Shown here: positions 12,117 to 23,800 of the stretch, one piece after another | Position numbering within the stretch: the first letter of the stretch is position 1 | Layout of the letters: each line of letters begins with the position of its first letter | Source: Thamnaconus septentrionalis | Lineage: Eukaryota > Chordata > Actinopteri > Tetraodontiformes > Monacanthidae | NCBI GenBank assembly: GCA_009823395.1 | Contig: CM020507.1 | Coordinates: forward strand, 11,150,001-11,214,000 | Length of the DNA stretch: 64,000 nt | Reading direction: 5' to 3' | Translations under genes and position numbers: made by a program | The notes under the pieces: model-generated | What the model was told of the DNA's origin: nothing | Seen by the model: only the letters and a program-made list of their open reading frames with translations | The model's database searches: none

Positions 12117-13592
12117 ATGGCTGAAGTCTCGCCAATAACTCGACAAGTCACGGTGGAAACCCGGCAGTTCAGTCGTTCCCCTGTTGATATCCCCCTGGAG
12201 GACGTGCAGGACTGTATCGTCTACGACCGACGTGGAGTTTCTGTCCCGTTCAAGGAACTGTACCAGGACAGGAAAGCGATCATCATTTTTGTGCGGGTAG
12301 GGGCAAAAGAAAAAGGTTTGGTGTAAATATTTTCACTCTTTCTGTCTTAATATGCGCGATTTAACTGTCTTATCTAGTTTTATAAGTGTAACACTGGTGT
12401 ACTGTGTTAACTTGCAGAACTTCCTGTGCTACAGCTGTAAAGAATATGTGGAAGACTTAAGCAAAGTACCTAAAGACGTTGTAAAGGTAAGTCTTGCACG
12501 TCCAGAGGCAAAATAGTTGCATGCAATTGAAGTGCAAGAAGAATATGAACACACCTGCCTGGTAATGACTATACAAGCCTTCATTTTTAAAAGTTTTTTT
12601 TTTTTTGTATGTATTTATTTAAATATCAGTGACATATTCCCAGACTAGACTTGGGTTTTAGTGAGTAAAAAAGTAATAGTTTGTTACAATTTCTTTACTA
12701 GTAATACAATACCTCATCACTCATTATCTTGAAATTACTTTATCAAAAGTGATGTGTCAGTTTCTATAAACTTTTTCACCATTTTATGAAATGTTGCTTT
12801 TTTTTGTAAACAGGCTTAACATCGATTTCCTGAAGGCAAATTTGGCTGAAAAATCACAGCGGACACCCACATAATTTGCATTTTTGATGGATCCTAAATA
12901 TTGAAAATGTGCTGTCTCATATTGCAGGGTGCCAACATTAGGCTGGTTGTGATTGGTCAGTCTGCTCACCATCATATAGAGGTTAGCCTGATTCATTTTT
13001 TAAAAATGTGCCTCACAAGTTCCCACTGCACAAGAATCATTTTGTCTCTGTCATGTAGGCATTCTGCTGTCTTACTGGATATCCATATGAAATGTATGTG
13101 GACCCAGAGAGATGCATATACAGAAAGCTTGGGATGAAGACAGAGGAAATTTTTACTGACTCAGGTAATACAGCAGAGATATTGGGGCCTATAGATATAG
13201 TATCACGATAATTAAATACACACATCTGCGTGTTTAGCCCATCCCAGTCCCCATGTGAAGTCTGGTGTATTTATGGGGCAACTGAAGAGCATATGGAGGG
13301 CCATGAGCAGCCCAGCATTTGACTTCCAAGGTGACCTACATCAGCAAGGTGGCGCTATCATTGTAGGACCAGGTAAACTGCCTCTGGTCATTTGTCTCCT
13401 ATGTAATTTATCTGTCTCAAAAGCACAGTCTATTTATTTTGCCATCCCCCCACTCGCACAGGCACACAAGTACATTATGCCCATTTTGACACAAACCGCC
13501 TGGACCACATGCCCATTAACTGGCTGCTGCAGCACGCCGGCGTGCATCACACAGTGGACTTCAGCAGCAAGCCAAAGATCATCCATTTGTAG
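12117..13592 (+). CDS. prxl2c: Peroxiredoxin-like 2C (AhpC/TSA family, formerly AAED1)
   Basis: Six exons: 12117-12296, 12418-12486, 12928-12981, 13059-13164, 13238-13372 and 13462-13592. All are joined by GT-AG with continuous frame, giving 224 residues, close to the human length. The thioredoxin-like fold of the family is recognisable from FKELYQDRKAIIIFVR, then NFLCYSCKEYVEDL with a CxxC pair at residues 64 and 67, IRLVVIGQS, YEMYVDPER and FDFQGDLHQQGG. The start ATG lies in a good context (AAGATGG) and an N-terminal VTRQV-like segment precedes the domain. The family is linked to redox-related metabolic regulation; I infer nothing more specific. It is head-to-head with fbxl17 and tandem with cdc14b, as in human 9q22. 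Confidence 0.96.
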
Positions 13593-13880
13593 AGCGGCAT
13601 GTGAAAGAATCTGCATCACAGTATTTTAAATTGTATGCTTATGCACAAAACACTGACAGTCTGATTTTAAGTTAGAATTGTAATATATATAATTTCAAAG
13701 AATGTGGTAATATTAAAATAATGTTTTTAAACACGTTGACAAACGGCAGAGAAAGCCGTGACTGCAAATGTTAATGTAAATGTTATGCAAATAGCACAGA
13801 AACATGGACCAAAAGCTTTGTGTGTGTGGGTTGGAGGGTATTAAAAAAAGTTGTTGTTTGTTATGAACATTGCGTTAGAG

Positions 13881-14187
13881 CAGGGGTCACCAACATGGTG
13901 CCCATGGGCACCAACTCGCCCCCAAGGACCACATGAGTAGCCCAAAGGCCTGTTCTAAAAATAGCACAACTCATTGGGCTGCATCTAAAATTCATTGTTG
14001 ATCATTTTTGACAACTTATTAATGTGATTATTGTCTTCACAAAGAACAGTGTCATTAATAGTCATATGTTACTCAAGGGTAACTGAGAAAATGTGTTATT
14101 TCAGGAGAATGTAGCCAACTGGTTGCCCTTCATTTGACTCAGTACCCTTGAAAAGGCTCTCAGGTTCGAAAAGGTTGGTGACCCCTT
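13881..14187. mobile_element. Non-autonomous hAT (Charlie-like) element
   Basis: It starts CAGGGGTCACCAAC and ends GTTGGTGACCCCTT, so the terminal inverted repeats match at 13 of 14 bases. The flanks are CGTTAGAG and CCTTAGAG, an 8-bp target duplication with one mismatch. No open reading frame is present. It sits in the 3' region of prxl2c before the polyadenylation signal. Confidence 0.75.
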
Positions 14188-14386
14188 CCTTAGAGCATGA
14201 GTTTTGTTCCTAGTGTCTAAAATGGAATGAATGTGGTTTCAGTGTTCTTTGATTCTGCCTTCATGTTTGCAGCGAGACCCATGACTCATGTGATTGATAT
14301 TTAACGCTTTAAAAACTCGTGCACGGATGTTAGCTGTCTACTATAACTCTCCTTTATTTTCACACTCCTCTCATGTCCACGCTACG

Positions 14387-14392
14387 AATAAA
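14387..14392 (+). terminator. prxl2c: Polyadenylation signal of prxl2c
   Basis: AATAAA about 800 bp past the prxl2c stop and 440 bp before the first cdc14b start codon. If used, the prxl2c 3' UTR includes the hAT element. Confidence 0.6.
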
Positions 14393-14830
14393 GTTTATTT
14401 ATTGGATTCTGCATTGCATCGTGATTAATAACCATATTCAAAAAACAAAACTAAAAAAAAACAAAAGCAAATCTGAACATGCAAGAAGGTCTACTTTTCC
14501 GACATGACGACTTTACACAGCTGCAGAGGAGTGAAGGGTGGGCACTGGGCTTCTAATCCCGATACGTCACTTGCAGGGGAGACTGCCCCTGCTCGCAACG
14601 TCACCAGCAGCTGCAACACACAGACTGGACCCTGGGTGCTGTAACTCGGCTGACACCGTCGAACACACTTCCAGCAGACATACGCAGATTCCCAGCCGCT
14701 GCCGAGACATGGCATCGGAATCGGCGTTTGGGCAGAGATCAGGCGCCACACTGTGATGCTGGCTGTCCGTGCCAGCTGGCGAGCAATGCCCACCCGACGC
14801 ACCTGAAGGCAACAGCAACAAGGGGGGGAA

Positions 14831-17800
14831 ATGAAGCGCAAGAGTGAAAGGAGGCGATCCGAGTCCAGGAAAAAGCGCTGTGCAGCTCCGATCAGCTCGG
14901 GGGCGGCGCCAAACTGCGATGTTTACATTGCGATAACAGGTAAGGGGGCTCTACGCAGTTGAACCCGCTCAACTTGAACACGAGTTGGCAGCAGGCGGAC
15001 CGCTGCTGCGGACGCACTCGAGTCGGCGGCAGGTTGCGTGCAACGGTGCAGCGTGTTAAATTGCCAGGGTGGCTGTTTATAAGTGTTTTACATTTTTTCT
15101 TCCCCCCCCCCTACACCACCTTTGATCTAATATGGCGACATCGCCTGTCCCTTTTATCGCGAACGCACTTGGTTTTCTTCTTCTTCTATTTGTTTTAACG
15201 AGGAATTGCCTTTGCACAGTGCACAGCACCAACGCCGCTCAGCCAATCGGTTCCGCCTCCGTGTGCTGTTTATTTCACGGTGATACATGACGTGACGCCG
15301 TAACTTTGCTTTGGTCTGCTGCATCGGAGCTCCGCCCTTCGCTGTAGACACACCAAACGTGCGGATGTGTTTTCAGACCGAATGTCAGCGATAAACATCC
15401 GCCGCCGAGCCAACGTCTATCTGTCTCCTGTACGGTTTCCCAATTTCACCGCATGTTTTCCCTTCGTTGTTTTGGGTCTATATAATGCGCAGCTTAGACC
15501 TAAAAGAGGGAGGGCCCCTCCGAACTGACATTCGCGTCTTTGATTGGCTAAGGCATCGTCCTAGCAACCGCCCGGGCAGCATTCCTCAGGGCCTATGGCG
15601 TGTCGCGGAAGGAGAAGTTTAAACCCAAGTTGGGCGGGACAAACCGAGCCGTCTTCCAGTTATATAACACCCTGGACCCCCGCTAGCCAATATGATGTGA
15701 GGAAATGCTGAAGGGGAGGAGCCGGGTGGGGAAATATTTTTAGCATCGTGCACACTCTCCTTCGAAAACTCCCTCGCGCTGCGGCCCGAACTTTCCCTCG
15801 GATTTCTACTGCAAGGACAAACAGGAGCTTTTTTAATTACTTTGTTTACATTTAAAACAGCTATACCTCTCTATTTTTTAAAAAAAAATAATTTTACCCA
15901 TCGCTCGTATCGTTTTTCCTTGCTTTTATCGTATGTTTTCTTAGCGCGCGTCATGTTTAAAAGTGTGAGCAACATGACCGCGGACGATGTGTCCTCAAGA
16001 TGCGTAGAGTTTATCAAGGGTGAGTAGACAGGAACTCCAGCACAATGTGCTCGGGGATTTATGGATGGATCTGTGGGAACTGAGGGGGGGGGGCACCAAC
16101 ATGTACTTGTATGCACCCGCGTATTCACGCATGACGAAAGTAAGCAAGTAACCGCCATCTCCCCCTTCTTCTATCGACTCATCACCTTTCATCCTCCAGA
16201 TCAGTTGTATTTCGCCATACTCAAGCAGAAAATCCGGAGCACGGCTGATCGACATTGTTTCTGCGTCGACGACGAGCTGGCCTACGAGAAGTAAGTCCAG
16301 AAAGTCATTGGACCTTTTTTGCGGTTTCCACTGTGTTGGCTTGTTGTATGAATTTAAATGACTCCCCACCGAGGAGGCCTGCGCAGCCACATCGCACACA
16401 GCAGTGTCGGTTAACTCGGCGCATCACCGTGGCCGATTCACCACTATTTAGTCGGAAACAACACAAAGTTGCACTTGCTGGCGTGGTTGTTTCACCATGC
16501 AGCTGTGAGATTATAGCCTCTGCAGAGGGCACCTTCCTCACAGTTTTTGTGCCAAGTGGTGCAAAAAAAGGATATTGCAGCATTGTGTCTCCTTTCAACA
16601 CATACATCTAACCATCAGATAAGTCTAAATATAGTTCTTGGGTTGTTGTTTTTTTTATCATTATTATTATTATCTCAAAGTCCTTATTCCATCTACTGAG
16701 CCCTCCCCAGAGACAAGCTGGTTGCATAAATAGCCAACGTGACACTCCTCTCTTTTTTCCCCTTCCTCTCAGCTTCTATGCGGACTTTGGTCCCCTCAAC
16801 CTGGCCATGTTTTATCGCTTCTGTTGCAAGCTGACAAAGAAGCTCAAGGTAGAGTAAAGCCGCTGCCTCCGGCCCCCCTCACCGCAAGACACGAATGGGG
16901 GGGAGTAGATGTTAATCATTACCATTTTATACCTGCCATAAGTGGGATGTGATAGAGCAGGTTTATTATTGTATTTTACATTCTGATTCGTAAAGGTACC
17001 CTAAGTTAAACAGGCCTGGTTCTGGTTAACCGAACCCCACTGTGTAATTAAGGTTGTCAGGGTACGAAAAGTGTTTTTAGCTCCACTCCACAACATGTTG
17101 AAGTTCAGATTAGTTTTATCAGGAAGCTACAACTGTTTCACTGGAGTCTATGTATAAAAATAAAGATCTGAAAACGAGCAACATTTATGACATTTAATCA
17201 ATGAATTACTTTAAGTGGGGGAATCTCTACATTGTGTCACTATTTGTATCAGATGCATTAATAAACACGTTTCCCATATTACACTGTTAATATTTTTGCG
17301 CAGTCTATTACACTCTCACGGAAGAAGATCATATTTTACACCTGTGGCGATAAGAAGAAACAAGTCAACGCCGCCTATTTGATTGGATCATATGCAGTAA
17401 GCCACACACACAGACGTTCCCTTTATGGCGATCTAATCCGAGTCGGACCCCTGCTGACTGGACATGTGAAATGTTTTGAAGGTAATGAATCTCAACATGA
17501 TGCCGGAGGAGGCCCACGACCTGCTGGTGTCGAAGAATTCCACATACATGCCATTCAGGTAACAATCTGGTGAACAAGTTCATTCATTTGGTTACGTGCA
17601 TCTTGGCCTGGACACGAGTGCTATTTGAAGGCTGATTCAAGATTTTTGCATCGCACAATCTTCGTTTATACAGAGAAATGCCTTTGCATCTTATTTTGAA
17701 GGAAATAAAAATTGTGACAAAGGTAATACTGCCGATTATTTTTCAGAGATGCTTCATTCGGAACATGCCTGTACAATCTGGACATCCTCGACTGCCTTCG

Positions 17801-20800
17801 TGCCGTCCACAAAGTGGGTCATTTTAAGGTCATTGAGTCTAATTTCCCTGCTTGTTTTTCGCTATGGCGTTAATGAAACGCATTCCCTCTGCGCTGCGCC
17901 AGGCTCTGCAGTACGGCTGGCTCGATTTCTCCAACTTTGACGTGGAGGAATACGAGCACTACGAGCGCGCAGAGAACGGAGACTTCAACTGGATCATCCC
18001 GGGCAAGTTCCTCGCCTTCAGCGGGCCTCATCCAAAAAGCAAAATAGAAAACGGTATGTGAGGTGCGGCGTCATTTTTAAAGGTGTGTCCCTGCAGCCGG
18101 CGGCCAAGCCCTTCTTAATCTGGCAAGTGTTTGTGTCGTCGTTGTTTTGCCACCTCAGGTTACCCTTTGCACGCTCCTGAGGCCTACATCCCGTACTTCA
18201 GGAAGCACAACATCACGGCTGTTGTCAGACTCAACAAGAAGATGTATGACGCCAGGCGCTTCACAGAGGTGGGCTTCGAGCACCACGACCTCTTCTTTGT
18301 GGACGGGAGCACGCCAAACGACTCCATCGTCAGGAAGTTTCTCAATATCTGTGAGAATGCGGAAGGAGCCGTCGCCGTGCACTGCAAAGGTCAGATTCCT
18401 ACACCAGCGTTACGTGTTAAGCGTTAAGGATCTCTCTCTCTCTCTTCTGAGCTCAGATGATGCAACGCAGGCTTTAACTGTTCAATCTCCGATGCCTCAA
18501 TTAATCTCTTTTACGCTGCAGCTCTATATTAATTAATTTATTTCTCATATATAGCTGGTCTCGGGAGAACGGGCACTCTGATTGGCTGCTACATGATGAA
18601 GCATTACAACCTGACGGCGGCAGAGACCATCGCCTGGATACGGATCTGCAGACCAGGGTCCATCATCGGGCCTCAGCAGAACTTTGTGGAAGAGTACGTG
18701 TTGATTTCAACCAGTGATTTTTAAAAATATATATATAATAAATAGCCCGGGCCTGGGACCTTTCTGTGTGGAGTTTGCATGTTCTCCCCGTGTCTGCGTG
18801 GGTTCTCTCCGGGTTCTCCGGCTTCCTCCCACACTCCAAAAACATGCATGTGAGGTCAATTGAATATACTAAATTGTCCGTAGGTGTGCATGTGAGTGTG
18901 AATGGTTGTTTGTTTCTATGTGGCCCTGCGATGAACTGGCGACTTGTCCAGGGTGTACCCTGCCTTCGCCCTAAGACAGCTGGGATAGGCTCCAGCAGAC
19001 CCCCGTGACCCTGAATTGGAATAAGCGGGTATAGAAGATGAATGAATGAATGAATGAATATAATAACTAATAATATAACATCTCTACATGGGTCAATGGC
19101 AAGTAAGGCTTCGAAAAAGGTATTTTTAAAGACCGTTTTCAAAGGTTATGTACGGCATATTTTTGAAACTGTGACAATGTGTTGAAATAAGCCTCATTTA
19201 TTAAATAACAATTCAGTTTTGAAATTCATTTTTAACTGTATTTTTATCTACACTGCCCAAAGTGTCAGGTGGCACAACCAAATATTTGGTTATAAAACAT
19301 AAATATCTTGGTTCTAAATAAAACTTAACTGTTATGAATACATTGTAATAGCATAATAATAGCAACGCTTTGCCAGCACTTACATACTGAGGACTGAATG
19401 AGACGCATGGAAACTCAGTCAATAATTTTGTCTCTTTGCTGGAATCAGGAAGCAGAACAGCCTGTGGGCCGAGGGACACGTTTTCCGGGAGAAAATGCAA
19501 AACGAGTGCGAGAACGGCAAGGCGGGGGTGACGAGGATCCTGTCCGGGGTGGACGACATCAGCATCAACGGGAGCAACAAGAACAGGGCATCCAAGAAAC
19601 AGGAAATGGAGCTGGTGAGCATTCCCCCCTTCCCCCGACACCTCCCTCCCCAGCATCGTTCTAGCTCAGTGCCAGCCTCACCCCCCTGTCTGCGCTCTGC
19701 TTCTGCAGTACAATGACGACGACGAGCGAAACGGTCTGACTCAGGGAGACAAACTGCGAGCGCTGAAGAGCAAGAGGCAGTCCAGGTCGTCGTCGGGCTC
19801 GCTATCGTAAGTCCCCCCCCCAGATGATCCACTGATTCCCATCATGCACGGCGCCTACGCGGCCCAGGTCTGTTACTGAGCAGTGCTACTCCCTCTCAGT
19901 ACTGCGAGTCATTACACTCTCATCCACTGTGGGGATTTGAAAAGCCAGGGTTGAAATTTTGACTTGCTGATCTCTCTTATTTTTGCACTTGGGTTAGTTT
20001 GTTGAGTCATATTTACATAAAAAGAAAAAAAAAGACTTCCTCTTTCAATTTGTGTCATTGCAGATTTTATCTTAAGCATCTGCATTTTGAGGAATGCGGC
20101 GGTATTTTCCAAGCTAACCATTTGTAACACTCGCTGGTATATAAATGGGATTCAGACATCCAGGACGCCCTTTCTTGGTTTTGAAAATTATTTAATTTCT
20201 TAGTTTTCAAACGGCCCATTGGTTCAAAAGTGAACTGTTTTAATCTGAGATGAAAGGTCGGCTCCCTTCGAGTCTTTGCAAAAGGCCAGATTAATGAAGT
20301 GCTCATACTTCAAAATATAAGGGAAGAAATCCAGAGTGTATGAATAAGAAGGAAAGAAAGGTCTGCACTCTGCACATCCCTTACAAAGGCAGTTTAAGTG
20401 CTGAATCCATTTTAAAGCATCTGAGCGTCTGAGCCTTGTGCTGGTAAAAAGTTACCCCTCCCCCTCTTCCACCACCAACTTAATTTAATCTCTCCTTTAA
20501 TGCGGGCAGTTGAGAGACCTGCTGCGGAATCATGTCGCCATATTAACATAAAAAAAAGATACAGCTCGAGCAATAAAATCACATCTTTTATTCTTAATAA
20601 AAGTGTTGAGATGCCTTTGCAGTCACTGTGTGGTGTTTGTGTTGCAGAGGTAGACCGCAGGGGTGTAACGGTCTCAGCAAGCTCACACTCTCTGTAGTGT
20701 CTCAATGTCATGGTTTGCCTGCACCGAACTTCAACGTTAAACTCGAATCTACAAGTCAGGCAATAGCCAGGAGTTCAAAACCTGGTCTGTGAAAGCATTT

Positions 20801-23800
20801 CAAAGTGAATAAGACTATAGTTAGATTAGAAGTTAGTCTACTTTGTTCCAGTCTTTGTACGATTCTGACACCGTTACATCCCTGTAATGGGTTCACGGCA
20901 GGAAACTGCCTAGCGGCTGATGTATGTGAGAGGTTCGGGTGTGGGCATGCCTGATGAGTGGTGGTCCGCCGGCCGCTGCCAATGTACCCAAACGTGGCTT
21001 TGGCTTCTGTTGTCCCATGTCAGGCAGGTGTTAGTGTTCTGCTGCAGCCTCATGGGCCAGACGTGGCCTATGTGTTGCCTGCCGTTCAAAAGATAGCACA
21101 GATGGGGGCTGAGAGAGGGGAAAAGAGACAGAGAGAGTGGGGGAGAGGATGTGAGGTTTTGTATGACGGAGGTAAGTGCACGTCACTTCCTTTTCTAGCT
21201 GACCTTCTCTTCCTGCAGATGCGGTTGCTAAGCCACTGAATGATATGGCTGAATTCAGGTTGCTTTTTTTTTCACCCCCCCCACCCCACCTTTGGATGTC
21301 AATGGTGTGATTTGCACATGCACTTTAGTGGCTGCGGCACATGCACAAACCTGCCTGCCACCACACGCCTCTCGCGGACGCTGCTCTGCTTTGATATGGA
21401 GGCCCAGCTGCCTGAGACGTTCTCTGAGATTCTCTGAGCCTCCTGCAGCAACCAGCAGCCAGCACCAGTCACTCGGCTAATCGCATTTTTATGCGATTAG
21501 CTGAATTAAATTTTTCTTGTTTTTGTTTTTGCTTTGCAAGCATGACTGACTTGGCACTTTACCAGAAATAATTTGTAGCAGTGCTCTGATCTGTAGGAGA
21601 ACCGGTTTGGTGATAGTGACTACCAGCAAGGTGTTGGGTTTCTCTTTTGACTTGAGTCTTAATGAGTTACCCAACTGGTTGAAATGTGTCCCCTGCTAAT
21701 ACCAGAACTGCATAATAATAACCTGCAGCATCCAATCAGGACGGTGGAAGTGTAGCTTTGCAAAACAAACAAACACGTGCAGGATATTGACGATTTAGTA
21801 GCACATATCAATAGAATTAATGACATCATTCTAAGTACATTAAACTGACTGCTTCGTGACCTATCAGTATATTTGTCCTACTTTTCGTATTTGATCTTGT
21901 TGGATGTAGGTTCGAGCCCCATTAGTTCAAGGACAAAATTCTTCTTCTTTTTTTTTAATTTCTTTTTTAAAAGGCCTTAGCGTAACAAATCAAAGCATTA
22001 GTTGAACTTCTTCAACCATGCACCAACCGTACATGATGCTCCGCAGCCCAGGCCTCCGATCTCCGTTTTACTTCCAACAATATGAAGCCGATACATGTGA
22101 TCCTATTGCACTGCAAGCCGCATGCCTTATCAGCATGTGTTTCGACCCAGTTACCCAACGTCCTCCTGAAACTACCATCTGGCGGTTTTCGCTGTATTGT
22201 TCAAGACGCCGTGCATGATGAACCCCAGTGGCATGACAAAAGAGAACATTTAAAGCTTTTTCTTTTTTTAAATGCACGATAACAGGCATGAAATGTTTGA
22301 CCTGCGCACCCATGTACGCATGTATGTTGGCTCCGTGTTGTCAATAGACCTGTTTCACCGCAGCCTTAGCTTTGACTTTGCCGGCTACATTTAGCGACAA
22401 CCGAAATAAATGAACTAAGGACGTTAAAATTAACCGATTATCGATTAATTGTCGATTAAGAATTTAATCGATTGAATTAAATTAGTCACAATTAATTGAA
22501 ACATTTTTACACCTGTTTTTATGGTTAAATGGTGTGGTTTATACTTGTATACCTGTATAAAATGTTAAAAAAAAAAAAAAAAAGTTGAAATGTGACCAAT
22601 TAGAAGTCAAGTTAAAGTCGGAGGATAAATGTTAAGGGTGTTTTTTCTGTTCTCTAATGTAAAAATGGTTCACATTGGACCCTCACCATTATTTAAGGGT
22701 TAAATAATGTGTTCCTTACACATTTTTCACTGAAATGTAGGTTCTCAGGAAAAATCACTGCTTATTAATTAATCGTTAATCGATTGATAAACTAACGATT
22801 AATGAATGAATCGATAATTTGCATCCCAAAAATGAACCGAAAAGAGTCACATCCATATTATTTGGGCCTGAACTGAACAGAGCGGATGGATTAGTATGAT
22901 CAGGCAAACGTGGGTGACGTGAACTTTTGTTGAGCCAAAATGGCTGCTGTGAAAAAGGTCTATTGCCTGCTGTTTTCCCGCGACTGGATGAGCGCACGCA
23001 TACCACACACACACACTTGAGTTTTCTCTCTCTTTTTGAACAAAGAGCTGAACAGGCCCGGCCGAATTGGCTTACAAAGGGAAGCCATCAGCTCTCACAT
23101 ATTTTATTTTCGCTAAATGTCTCACTGGCCAGATTCTAAGTTCAGGGAAGAGCCGACACACGCACGCACGCACGGCAACCACCAGTGCTGCTGGTGGTTG
23201 CCGAGCTCTTTGAAGGCGTCTCATCCAGTCTCCCAGTGGGAAAAGCAGAACTTTGGAAGCTTTGTGTTTCCAGCCTGGACGCCTTTTGTCTCCTTCCATT
23301 TTATTTCCTCCCTCCCTCTTTTTCTCCCCCCACCCTCCCCTTCTCCCTCCCCTCGTATGCTCTTGTTGTTGGATTTGTCCACTTTTCAGATGGCTGGTAG
23401 CCATGCTGCTCTCCTCCCTGTGTAGCCTTGCCCTGTGGTGGATTGTGTATGGCTTCCCTCCTTCCGTCCTGCATTTCTGTATAGACGGGTTAGGATTTGA
23501 ATGAGCTCGGCAGCAACCCCCCCACTCCCCATAAAAACACGCCCAGCACCCCCAGCCCCCTTCTGGAGCTCAAACTGAAAATGCTGTAGGTGAGGCCCCA
23601 GTCTCTTTTCAATTGCCAAACCAAATCAGGAGTCTGTTCAAATTGTCTGGTTCAATTCTGTAATCGCAGCACGTTGAAAGCCAATGAATCTTAAACAAGT
23701 CTATTTTCCAACGTCACAGCCCCCCTGACATGTTTTGCTTTCTACCATCCAGTCCATCATGTCATCGCGCTTTGCTATTGTGTTGACTGCACTCCCATCA

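Noticed and set aside
14491..14841. Minus-strand open frame of 116 codons between prxl2c and cdc14b, with an acceptor-like cttcag inside.
   Set aside because: The protein matches no family I know, has no partner exon, and overlaps the GC-rich leader and promoter of cdc14b, where long frames occur by chance.
21895..21940. GGTTCGAGCCCC resembling a tRNA B box.
   Set aside because: No cloverleaf, A box or acceptor stem could be built around it; at most a decayed tRNA-derived SINE fragment.
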